Source: UBA5941 sp021824385 (GTDB lineage Bacteria; Patescibacteriota; Microgenomatia; UBA8517). Taken from it: a DNA stretch of 7,585 nt. Where the stretch lies: assembly GCA_027347685.1 (NCBI GenBank), contig DAIEQM010000047.1:1-7585 (forward strand). Reading direction: 5' to 3'. The notes below the pieces were generated by a model, which made no database searches, was not told the DNA's origin, and saw only the letters and a list, made by a program, of their open reading frames with translations. This document shows positions 1 through 5,701 of this stretch, in pieces (within the stretch, counting starts at the first letter, position 1; each line of letters opens with the position of its first letter). The position numbers were made by a program, and so were the translations under genes.

Positions 1-108
1 AACACAAGTAATTCCTTCTGGATAACAAACCTGCTTTATTTTCTCCAGACACTGTTCGTTAGAAGAATATAGTTTCAAGAAGTCTTGAAGTGTGAACTTT
101 GTGGGCAT
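1..108 (-). CDS. IS1595-type transposase, N-terminal part (cut by window edge)
   Basis: This reads leftwards from an ATG at 108-106 and stays open for 36 codons to the window edge. The visible protein starts MPTKFTLQDFLKLY, followed by SSNEQCLEKIKQ and VCYPEGITCV. The pattern F-L-x-x-(Y/F)-x-x-x-E-x-C-L-E...(W/Y)-P-x-G-(I/F)-x-C matches the start of the zinc-ribbon domain of IS1595/ISXO2-type DDE transposases, where the last visible Cys would begin the first CxxC zinc knuckle. An in-frame TGA at 114-112 just before the ATG fixes the start. A sigma70-like promoter lies directly upstream and would give an almost leaderless mRNA. It is transcribed away from lexA. Seen: start, frame and N-terminal pattern. 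Known: such elements are DDE transposons ending in short inverted repeats. Not seen: the catalytic domain, so I cannot say if the element is intact. Confidence 0.72.
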   Translation of the reverse strand, partial: MPTKFTLQDFLKLYSSNEQCLEKIKQVCYPEGITCV

Positions 109-113
109 AATTC

Positions 114-142
114 ATACTAAACCTCTATCTAATTGTTGTCAA
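114..142 (-). promoter_or_regulatory. Promoter of the IS1595-type transposase
   Basis: On the minus strand a perfect -35 TTGACA (142-137) is followed after exactly 17 nt by TAGTAT (119-114, 4 of 6 to the -10 consensus). Transcription would begin within a few bases of the transposase ATG at 108, so the mRNA would be leaderless or nearly so. An AGAGG at 126-122 inside the spacer would therefore not be part of the transcript from this promoter. Confidence 0.5.
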
Positions 143-166
143 GGGATAAGTGCCAATTTTGATATA

Positions 167-195
167 TTGACACCTTCGGTTTTTGTTTGTAAATT
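167..195 (+). promoter_or_regulatory. Probable lexA promoter
   Basis: A perfect -35 TTGACA at 167-172 is separated by 17 nt from TAAATT at 190-195 (4 of 6 to TATAAT). Transcription would start near 202, giving a leader of about 19 nt before the lexA ATG at 221. The leader has no purine-rich ribosome binding site. I see neither a CGAAC-N4-GTTCG box (Gram-positive type) nor a CTGT-N8-ACAG box (E. coli type) here. A weaker alternative promoter is TTGTCA at 136-141 with TTGATA at 159-164. Confidence 0.45.
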
Positions 196-220
196 GAATA
201 TATCCGAAACAAACCCAAAC

Positions 221-847
221 ATGGCACCTGTACTTTATAAACGACAAAAACAAGTTCTCGACTACGTTACCCAATACATTCAACAAAATGGGGTGGCCCC
301 TACTTTGCGCCAAATCGCCGACGCTATGGGGCTTTCTTCTATCGCCACTGTTCACGAACATCTTGAAACTCTGAAGGGTTTAGGTCTTATCGATCGAAAT
401 AAAGGCCACAGTCGATCAATAGAGCTAAACACCAGTGAAGTTGATTATGTTTCTGAAAATGTTGTGACTGTGCCAATACTTGGATTTATTGCAGCTGGGC
501 AGCCAATCGAAGCACATACAGATCCTTCTGCCAGTATGAATATTCCACCTGATATGGTTACCGGACGAAAACGGGTGTATGTTTTGCAAGTCCGAGGGGA
601 GAGTATGATTGAAGCACAAATTAGTGACGGCGATTACGTAGTAGTTGAGGAAACAAATATTGCTCGTGATGGTCAAATAGTTGTTGCAATGCTCGATAAT
701 GGAATGGCCACATTAAAGCGTTATTACAAAGAAGCAACTCGAGTGAGGCTTGAGCCAGCAAACTCAACTATGAGCCCAATTTTTGTTAAAAATGTAACCA
801 TTCAAGGAAAGGTTGTTGGGCTTATTCGAAGATATCAACAAAATTAA
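221..847 (+). CDS. lexA: LexA repressor (SOS regulator, self-cleaving)
   Basis: LexA represses DNA-damage genes and inactivates itself when RecA filaments stimulate its autoproteolysis. The 208-residue protein has the usual family length. An N-terminal winged helix-turn-helix spans about residues 1-65, with the recognition part around APTLRQIADAMGLSS and TVHEHLETLKGLGLI. A linker follows, then the S24-type peptidase domain. The self-cleavage site is Ala92-Gly93 in GFIAAGQPIEAH. The catalytic dyad is Ser128 (in RGESMIEAQISDGDYVVVE) and Lys166 (in ATLKRYYKE). All key residues are present, so the protein should be functional. I chose the ATG at 221 because the family begins with a short M...KRQKQVL helix. 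The frame is open upstream to an ATG at 92, but those 43 residues do not look like LexA and would overlap the transposase. No Shine-Dalgarno precedes the start. It is monocistronic and faces the gatB operon end to end. Confidence 0.95.
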   Translation: MAPVLYKRQKQVLDYVTQYIQQNGVAPTLRQIADAMGLSSIATVHEHLETLKGLGLIDRNKGHSRSIELNTSEVDYVSENVVTVPILGFIAAGQPIEAHTDPSASMNIPPDMVTGRKRVYVLQVRGESMIEAQISDGDYVVVEETNIARDGQIVVAMLDNGMATLKRYYKEATRVRLEPANSTMSPIFVKNVTIQGKVVGLIRRYQQN

Positions 848-869
848 AGGGTGAAGCAGTGCTTCACCC
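840..869 (-). terminator. Rho-independent terminator of the gatC-gatA-MFS-gatB operon
   Basis: A perfect 9-bp stem GGGTGAAGC/GCTTCACCC (849-857 and 861-869) closes a 3-nt loop. Read on the minus strand it is followed by TTTAATTTT (848-840), which makes a good intrinsic terminator for the leftward operon. Read on the plus strand the hairpin follows the lexA stop by one base, but the bases after it (CTGTGCC) are not T-rich, so it would end lexA transcription only weakly. It lies about 137 nt beyond the gatB stop codon. Confidence 0.75.
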
Positions 870-886
870 CTGTGCCGAACTAGCGT

Positions 887-991
887 TTACGTCTTCTTCG
901 CATCCAATGCTTCAGAGCAAGGGGAACATTTTTGTAATGTCTCTGCTGTTGAATGCCCAAGATGATTTCCTTTACACTCACAATCGGCCAA
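887..991 (-). CDS. Possible tiny cysteine-rich protein downstream of gatB (speculative)
   Basis: Between the gatB stop and the operon terminator, one minus-strand frame is open from 1054 (inside the gatB end) to a TAA at 889-887. It has no ATG; the only reasonable start is TTG at 991, giving 34 residues. The peptide contains CEC near the start, GNHLGH in the middle and CSPC after it: Cys4, Cys6, His10/His13, Cys22, Cys25, which could hold a zinc ion. There is no ribosome binding site, but most genes here lack one. A competing frame on the same strand, GTG at 981 to TAG at 880, gives a 33-residue basic peptide starting SVKEIILG and ending in RRRRKR. Only one, or neither, can be real. I recognise neither and assign no function. 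If neither is real, the stretch 870-1005 is simply a long 3' untranslated region. Confidence 0.25.
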   Translation of the reverse strand: MADCECKGNHLGHSTAETLQKCSPCSEALDAKKT

Positions 992-1005
992 TAAGCAAGT
1001 ATAAA

Positions 1006-2319
1006 CTACTTTTCCTGGAGTAGTGAAGTAATAAGTTGTGGTAGTACCTTCGGGTCACCTTTACCTTTTAATTCTTTTTGGGTTTGCCCAATCAAAAATC
1101 CGAGAATCTCTACTTTTCCATCTTTGTATTTTTGAACAGCTTCTTCGTTTTTCACAAAAACAGCATGAATTGCCGACTCCATATCTTTGGTACCTGCATA
1201 TTCCACTTTTGTTTCTTCATATAACTTTTTTATTAGCTCAGTCGGGCTCTTGTCTGTATCAAGTTTCAAGTTGACCATTGCATTGGCTACAAACTTTGGA
1301 GATAAGCCATGTTTCTTACCTTCAACAACCGCTTCTTCAAAATAACGAGCCCGCTCTACATCAGTCACCAAAACTTCTATAAATTCTCGACTCAAACTAT
1401 ATTCGGTCTCAAAGCGCGCTCTCTTTGCATTGGGAAGCTCGGGGAGCGTTGATTTAATCGTTTGAATATCTTCTTCAGTCAACTGAATTGGTGGCAAATC
1501 AGGCTCAGGGAAATATCGGTAGTCGCTCGCCTCTTCTTTAATGCGCTGGCTTACTGTTTTTCCGTGTTTTTCATCAAATCCTCTGGTTTCTTGAATCAAC
1601 GTTTCTCCATTTTCCAAAGCTTCTGTTTGGCGGGAAATTTCAGCTTCTAATGCTTTCTTTAAAAATCGAAATGAATTAATGTTTTTTAATTCTACTTTGT
1701 AGTTTGGAAGATCGGTTAGATCATGCTTTTCAGTTATTGAAATATTGGCTTCGAGCCTCATTGAGCCTTTTTCCATATCCGCAGTAGAAATACCGAGATA
1801 TCGCACAACTAACTGCACCGCTTTCAAAAATTCGTCAACACTTTGTGCGTCATGAAAGTCAGGCTCGGTAACCATTTCAATGAGTGGTACTCCACTTCTG
1901 TTAAAGTCGACTAAGCTTACATTCTCTCCTTCCAGCGTTGTGTGTTGAAGCTTTGCTGTATCTTCTTCTAAATGAATTCTCCGGATATGAATGTTACCAA
2001 ATGTTCCTCCCACACAAAACGGCTTATCGTATTGACTCGTTTGAAAAGCTTTTGGTAAATCAGGATAGAAATAATGTTTACGGTCAAATTTACTAAATGT
2101 TGAAATTGCACAATCAAAGGCGAGCCCAAACTTGATAGTGTTTTCTATAGCACGTTCATTCGCAAAAGGAAGTGCACCAGGCAGCCCTAAACAAACGGGA
2201 CAGGTATTGGTGTTTGGTGCGACAAGAAAGTGGTCCGCAGAGCATCCACAAAACATCTTTGTTTTTGTGTTTTGTTCTATGTGAACTTCTAATCCAATTA
2301 TTGGTGTGTACTTTGACAT
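1006..2319 (-). CDS. gatB: Aspartyl/glutamyl-tRNA(Asn/Gln) amidotransferase subunit B
   Basis: GatB is the kinase and tRNA-binding subunit of GatCAB. It phosphorylates the Glu or Asp on a mischarged tRNA and accepts ammonia from GatA to give Gln-tRNA(Gln) or Asn-tRNA(Asn). The protein has 437 residues, a little short for the family but with all blocks present: IIGLEVHIEQ at the start; zinc cysteines Cys24, Cys26, Cys40 and Cys43 (FCGC, CPVCLGLPGALP); the YFYPDLPKAFQTSQYD block near residue 85; HLEEDTAKL (116-124); the family signature DFNRSGVPLIEMVTEPD (138-154); KGSMRLEANIS; and SDYRYFPEPDLPP (265-277). The YqeY-like tRNA-binding tail runs from about 295. The start is the ATG at 2319: an extension to 2418 exists but lies inside the upstream gene. 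The transporter stop codon ends one base before this ATG (TAA-T-ATG) and there is no Shine-Dalgarno, so reinitiation by the same ribosomes is likely. Confidence 0.96.
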   Translation of the reverse strand: MSKYTPIIGLEVHIEQNTKTKMFCGCSADHFLVAPNTNTCPVCLGLPGALPFANERAIENTIKFGLAFDCAISTFSKFDRKHYFYPDLPKAFQTSQYDKPFCVGGTFGNIHIRRIHLEEDTAKLQHTTLEGENVSLVDFNRSGVPLIEMVTEPDFHDAQSVDEFLKAVQLVVRYLGISTADMEKGSMRLEANISITEKHDLTDLPNYKVELKNINSFRFLKKALEAEISRQTEALENGETLIQETRGFDEKHGKTVSQRIKEEASDYRYFPEPDLPPIQLTEEDIQTIKSTLPELPNAKRARFETEYSLSREFIEVLVTDVERARYFEEAVVEGKKHGLSPKFVANAMVNLKLDTDKSPTELIKKLYEETKVEYAGTKDMESAIHAVFVKNEEAVQKYKDGKVEILGFLIGQTQKELKGKGDPKVLPQLITSLLQEK

Positions 2320-2320
2320 A

Positions 2321-3562
2321 TTAGTTGGTAATGATTTGTTTTCTGACAATATGATATTCCGAAACAAGGTATACAAAAAGTGTGGCCAGTCCAAGCCCCA
2401 TAAGCATGAGGCGGGCACCTAAAAGTTCAGTGATGGTAGCCGCAAAAATTACGGGGAGCACCGTTAAAGCTGTCGTGACAAACCAAAAGTTACCAAACAC
2501 ACGACCAGCCATTTCTTTCGGTGTTTTTTCTTGAAGGAAGGTAATTGTTGGCACGAGTGTTGACACAAACGCACCGCCTGCTCCTACAAACAAAATCACC
2601 AGAACAAATCGTCCAATCCAAAATGGCAATATGGGAAGTAAAATCGAAACCCCCAAAAACGCACTGGTTAGGGTAATAAGCCCTGTTTGAATAATCACCT
2701 TTTTTCTAAACTTTCTTTGTGCAAGTTTGGTGACAACAAGTGTTCCAATTATTGCTCCCGCACCAGCCGGAAGCACCACCAGTGGGCCTGCAAGAGCCGG
2801 CTTTGTCAGTACAATTTCAGTTGCAATGGCGGGTAAATTCACCACAAGAACCGACATTGAAACCTGCAGCCACACCAAAAATATAAACGGATACAAAATA
2901 ACAGAATTTTTCCGAATAAACTCAAAGCCGCCTTTCATATGGCTCAAAAACTTCCAAACTTTTTCTTCCCAGTTCTCACCGTGAATTAAACCTGGTGTTT
3001 TTTGGGTGGGTAAAAAGTAGGTTGCGGCGGCTGCAGCGAAAAGAAACAGTGAGGCTACAATTGCGGTTACCTTAAAGCCCAGTAATTCATTGGCAATCCC
3101 CGCGAGTCCAAACGCAACAATTGTGGCGCACTGCTGCGATACAAAGAAAACACTGTTCGCGGCAACCAAATCTTCTTTTTTAACAACTTTTGTCAAAAAC
3201 GCCGTTTCTGCCGGCACATACAGTTGGTTAATGAGGGAATAAACAGATATCACTCCATATGACAAATATAAGAAACGAGAGTAGAAAAATGCGTAGAAAA
3301 ACACAATAAGCGCTTGTCCTAAATTACTAAATATGAGAATCTTTCGACGGTCAAAAATGTCTACTGCTGCCGCGGCAAATGGGCCAACAACAATTGCTGG
3401 AACTGCATAAGCTACCCAAATAAATGAAGACGCAATACTTGAGTTTGTTTGTTCGAATATGCGCACAATAACAAGAAAATTGAGTAAGTTGATAGTGAGT
3501 AAGCTCGACACTTGCGAGCCAAAGAGCGCTAAAAAGTATTTGTTTTTAATAAGCCTTTTCAT
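2321..3562 (-). CDS. Major facilitator superfamily transporter (MFS_3/EntS-like)
   Basis: This is a 413-residue integral membrane protein with about 12 hydrophobic segments and a central hydrophilic loop near residues 186-218. MFS features: motif A as GPFAAAAVDIFDRRKI (60-75) at the loop after the second segment; LYVPAETAFLTKVVKKEDLVAANS (114-137), shaped like the P-A-x-x-A...L-V-x-x-E-x-L-x-x-A-N block of the MFS_3 group that includes the enterobactin exporter EntS; and TPKEMAGRVFG (347-357) between segments 10 and 11. These suggest an exporter, but the substrate cannot be read from sequence. The gene sits between gatA and gatB: its ATG overlaps the gatA stop as ATGA (3562-3559), and its stop is one base from the gatB start. 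It is therefore cotranscribed and probably translationally coupled with the amidotransferase. No link to tRNA amidation is known to me; the position may only reflect operon packing. Confidence 0.88.
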   Translation of the reverse strand: MKRLIKNKYFLALFGSQVSSLLTINLLNFLVIVRIFEQTNSSIASSFIWVAYAVPAIVVGPFAAAAVDIFDRRKILIFSNLGQALIVFFYAFFYSRFLYLSYGVISVYSLINQLYVPAETAFLTKVVKKEDLVAANSVFFVSQQCATIVAFGLAGIANELLGFKVTAIVASLFLFAAAAATYFLPTQKTPGLIHGENWEEKVWKFLSHMKGGFEFIRKNSVILYPFIFLVWLQVSMSVLVVNLPAIATEIVLTKPALAGPLVVLPAGAGAIIGTLVVTKLAQRKFRKKVIIQTGLITLTSAFLGVSILLPILPFWIGRFVLVILFVGAGGAFVSTLVPTITFLQEKTPKEMAGRVFGNFWFVTTALTVLPVIFAATITELLGARLMLMGLGLATLFVYLVSEYHIVRKQIITN

Positions 3563-4962
3563 GATGGTTTTTTAGTGTGCCAATCGGTAACAGCTTGATA
3601 TTTTTTTCCTAGTTCAAAAAGGGTTGGTTCGCTAAATCGTTTGCCGAGAAGCTGAAACCCAATTGGGAGACCACTTTCACTAAATCCCGCTGGGAGTGCA
3701 AGTCCCGGAATTCCCGCTAGATTTGCAGCAACAGTATAAATGTCAGCCAAATACATTTGGAGCGGATCATCTGACTTCTCCCCAATCTTAAACGGAAGAC
3801 TCGGCGAAACTGGTGCCAAAATGGCATCGACAGAACTAAATGCATCATCAAAATCTTTGATAACAAGGCTTCTTACCTTCATTGCCTTTCCATAATAGGC
3901 GTCGTAGTACCCGCTCGAAAGCACATACGTCCCAAGCATTATGCGTCGCTTCGCTTCTTCTCCAAAACTATCGCGATTATTGCCAAAACGAATTCCATCA
4001 AATCGTCCAAGATTTGACGAAACTTCTGCAGGTTGCACAATGTAATACACCGAAATTGCATATTTTGTGTGCGGAAGTGACACCTCCACAAGTTCAATCC
4101 CCATTTTTTCAAATTCTTGCGCAGCTGCTCTCACTTTTTGTTCAATTTCAGGTGATAGTCCTTTAGCAAAATATTCTTTGGGCATACCAATTCTAAATTT
4201 TTGAGTGGGAGAGACTGCTTTATAGGAATGATTTACGACAGTACTGTCACGGCCATCCACACCCCTCGTTACCGCAAATATTTTTTCACTGTCTTCTACG
4301 GTTTTGGTAAAGTGGCCCATTGAGTCAAGTGAACTCGCCATCGAGATAACCCCATATCTCGGAACAACTCCGTAGGTGGGCTTGAATCCCACAACGTTGG
4401 TAAAACTTGCGGGCAATCGAATAGATCCTCCTGTATCAGTGCCCATCGATGCGAAGCTCAACCCACTTGCAACCGACACAGCCGAACCACTCGATGATCC
4501 ACCCGGAACAAATTCTGTATTCCAGGGGTTTTTGGTGGCACCGAAGTCTGAGTTTTCTCCACTTGCGCCATGCGCCCATGCATCACAATTGGTTTTTCCA
4601 ATTATTATGGCCCCAGCACTTTCAAGTCGCTCAACTACTGTTGACGAATACTGTGGAACAAAACTCTCCAGAACTTTAGAAGCAGCGGTTGTGCGAATTC
4701 CTTTCGTTAAATAAATATCTTTTATTGACACAACCATTCCAAGCAAGGGAAACTCTTTTATCGCATGAGGGTTATCTGTAATCACTCGGTCGAGTTCTTT
4801 TGCTTTTGTGTATGCGTATTCGTCAGTTACGGTTAGAAAGGCATTCAGCGTTTTGTTCTGAGTATTTATTTCCGAGAGATAGTGTTCAACGAGATTCACG
4901 CATGAATACTTTTTCTGTACTAAATCGTTCTGGACTTCAGAAATGGAAAGAGGAATGTTCAT
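3559..4962 (-). CDS. gatA: Aspartyl/glutamyl-tRNA(Asn/Gln) amidotransferase subunit A
   Basis: GatA is the glutaminase subunit of GatCAB. It releases ammonia from glutamine and passes it through a tunnel to GatB. The 467-residue protein is of the amidase-signature family, near the usual length. The Ser-cisSer-Lys triad is complete: Lys81 in MVVSIKDIYLTKGIRTTAAS, Ser156 in PGGSSSGSA, and the nucleophile Ser180 in GTDTGGSIRLPAS. The 24-residue spacing between the two serines equals that of characterised GatA proteins such as the Staphylococcus aureus enzyme. Other family blocks are DAWAHGASGENSDFGATKNPWN (127-148), GFKPTYGVVPRYGVI and SLDSMGHF. The ATG at 4962 overlaps the gatC stop as ATGA, and the gene ends in an ATGA overlap with the transporter. 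There is no Shine-Dalgarno, as expected for coupled translation. Confidence 0.96.
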   Translation of the reverse strand: MNIPLSISEVQNDLVQKKYSCVNLVEHYLSEINTQNKTLNAFLTVTDEYAYTKAKELDRVITDNPHAIKEFPLLGMVVSIKDIYLTKGIRTTAASKVLESFVPQYSSTVVERLESAGAIIIGKTNCDAWAHGASGENSDFGATKNPWNTEFVPGGSSSGSAVSVASGLSFASMGTDTGGSIRLPASFTNVVGFKPTYGVVPRYGVISMASSLDSMGHFTKTVEDSEKIFAVTRGVDGRDSTVVNHSYKAVSPTQKFRIGMPKEYFAKGLSPEIEQKVRAAAQEFEKMGIELVEVSLPHTKYAISVYYIVQPAEVSSNLGRFDGIRFGNNRDSFGEEAKRRIMLGTYVLSSGYYDAYYGKAMKVRSLVIKDFDDAFSSVDAILAPVSPSLPFKIGEKSDDPLQMYLADIYTVAANLAGIPGLALPAGFSESGLPIGFQLLGKRFSEPTLFELGKKYQAVTDWHTKKPS

Positions 4963-5267
4963 GAAGTTCGCGTAAAAATTGCAGGTACAACAAAATAGCC
5001 ATTATGTGTTTTTAAGGCTTGTGAAAGGGCTTCCTCTTGGCTCAATACCCAAGAAGCATCTACCTCATCAGTTCGTAATACGTCAACGAGTCCTGTTGTT
5101 TGGCTAGTTTCAGGCACATTGCTGGTATCAATTTCATTGAGCTCACGAAAATAGTCCACAACTGGAGTAAGTTGATCAGCGAAATGCAGAACCTCTTCTG
5201 AGGAAAGAGTAAGTTTAGATAATTTCGCTAAGTGAAGAACTTCGTCGTGGGAAAGAGCCATAGCCAT
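4959..5267 (-). CDS. gatC: Aspartyl/glutamyl-tRNA(Asn/Gln) amidotransferase subunit C
   Basis: GatC is the small clamp that wraps around GatA and joins it to GatB. The 102-residue protein has the family pattern: SHDEVLHLAKLSKLTLSSEE at the N-terminus, then FADQLTPVVDYFRELNEIDTS, a P-x-T-like stretch (VPETSQTTG) and the LRTDEV block (LR-x-D). The tail TRTS ends inside gatA. It heads the leftward operon gatC-gatA-MFS-gatB. Two close starts are possible, ATG at 5267 and ATG at 5261; the second gives MALSHDEV, a more usual family start, while the first gives MAMALSHDEV. No Shine-Dalgarno is visible before either, and I could not pick a convincing promoter for this strand in 5268-5363. TACTAT at 5273-5268, just before the first ATG, is a weak -10 candidate that would give a leaderless mRNA. 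Confidence 0.92.
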   Translation of the reverse strand: MAMALSHDEVLHLAKLSKLTLSSEEVLHFADQLTPVVDYFRELNEIDTSNVPETSQTTGLVDVLRTDEVDASWVLSQEEALSQALKTHNGYFVVPAIFTRTS

Positions 5268-5303
5268 ATAGTAGCGGGAAGTGGATACAATTTCCAGATT
5301 GAG

Positions 5304-5332
5304 TTGAGTAATACCTACCTATAGGGTAAAAT
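5304..5332 (+). promoter_or_regulatory. Promoter of the 97-residue protein gene
   Basis: TTGAGT (5304-5309, 4 of 6 to the -35 consensus) is separated by exactly 17 nt from TAAAAT (5327-5332, 5 of 6 to TATAAT). A second TTGAGT sits at 5299-5304. Transcription would start near 5339. This rules out the upstream ATG at 5331, which lies inside the -10 box, and supports the ATG at 5364. An 8-bp palindrome CCTATAGG (5318-5325) lies in the spacer against the -10 box and could be an operator, though this is only a suggestion. Confidence 0.6.
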
Positions 5333-5351
5333 GTCTTGTCCATTGATAGTT

Positions 5352-5358
5352 AAGGAGG
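5352..5358 (+). promoter_or_regulatory. Strong ribosome binding site deciding the start at 5364
   Basis: AAGGAGG followed by a 5-nt spacer (CTTCC) before the ATG at 5364. It is one of only two strong Shine-Dalgarno sequences in the window, the other being at lemA. It shows that 16S rRNA anti-Shine-Dalgarno pairing is used by this organism for selected genes. Confidence 0.85.
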
Positions 5359-5363
5359 CTTCC

Positions 5364-5657
5364 ATGTCAGAAAAACCAGAAGTTGTATGGGATGAAAAAG
5401 AGAATGTACACGGAGGTGACACTGTTTTTGTCGAAGGAAAGGCTTTGTCTTTTGGCAAAGTCAAGGTTACTGTCAAAGTAATTCCCAGCAACGTTTCCTC
5501 GAACGTCTACGATGTCGAGGCGGATCAAAGAGGAGATTTTTTGGTAGCAGTCGAAATTCCCGACGCCCCTCCAAGCCTAGATTCGCAAGCACTGATCACT
5601 GTTTCTGCATTTGGATTCCGGGACACAAATTCCCATGAATACCACTATCTTGGATAA
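5364..5657 (+). CDS. Hypothetical 97-residue protein, likely single beta-sandwich (Ig-like) domain
   Basis: I do not recognise this protein as a named family. It has 97 residues, no cysteine, no signal peptide and no membrane segment, so it should be cytoplasmic. After an acidic, polar start (MSEKPEVVWDEKENVHGG) it shows alternating hydrophobic strands: DTVFVEGKAL, GKVKVTVKVIP, NVYDVEADQRGDFLVAVEIPD and ALITVSAFGF. The order G-D-x-V-x-V-x-G-x-A...D-x-x-G-x-F-x-V-x-V...V-x-A is typical of Ig-like or carboxypeptidase-regulatory-like beta sandwiches, so a binding or scaffold role is possible; this is inference from pattern only. It has its own promoter, a strong ribosome binding site and its own terminator, and it is divergent from gatC and convergent with htpX. 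The stretch PSNVSSNVYDVEA uses mostly C/G-ending codons, unlike its A/T-ending neighbours. Together these suggest high expression or a different origin. Confidence 0.8.
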   Translation: MSEKPEVVWDEKENVHGGDTVFVEGKALSFGKVKVTVKVIPSNVSSNVYDVEADQRGDFLVAVEIPDAPPSLDSQALITVSAFGFRDTNSHEYHYLG

Positions 5658-5666
5658 TTAGCGTTT

Positions 5667-5698
5667 GGCGGGGCTTTTAGAGCCTCGCCCATTTTTTT
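5667..5698 (+). terminator. Rho-independent terminator after the 97-residue protein gene
   Basis: The stem GGCGGGGCT/AGCCTCGCC (5667-5675 and 5681-5689) has 9 pairs, one of them G-T, around a 5-nt loop TTTAG. CA and then seven T (5692-5698) follow. It begins 9 nt past the stop codon. On the minus strand the same hairpin lies just after the htpX stop but is followed by AAACG, so it would not be a classic terminator for htpX. Confidence 0.85.
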
Positions 5699-5701
5699 GC
5701 C

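Noticed and set aside
92..220. A longer LexA starting at the ATG at 92
   Set aside because: The extra 43 residues have no LexA character, would overlap the divergent transposase start and its promoter, and lie upstream of the best lexA promoter. The ATG at 221 gives the family's normal length.
849..869. Hairpin as a dedicated lexA terminator
   Set aside because: No T-rich run follows on the plus strand; the T-rich run is on the other side, which makes it the terminator of the leftward operon, with at most a minor effect on lexA.
2320..2418. A longer GatB starting at the ATG at 2418
   Set aside because: It would add 33 residues read out of frame inside the transporter's 3' end; GatB proteins begin close to the IIGLEVH block, which fits the ATG at 2319.
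4376..4714. Plus-strand open frame of 112 codons inside gatA
   Set aside because: It lies wholly antisense to the conserved amidase core of gatA, has no ribosome binding site and no recognisable protein pattern.
3559..5267. UGA recoded as glycine, as in SR1/Gracilibacteria
   Set aside because: TGA ends gatC and gatA exactly where the families end and within ATGA overlaps, so UGA acts as a stop here.
5331..5363. Start of the 97-residue protein at the ATG at 5331
   Set aside because: That ATG overlaps the -10 box TAAAAT, so it would not be in the mRNA, while the ATG at 5364 has a consensus ribosome binding site at the right distance.
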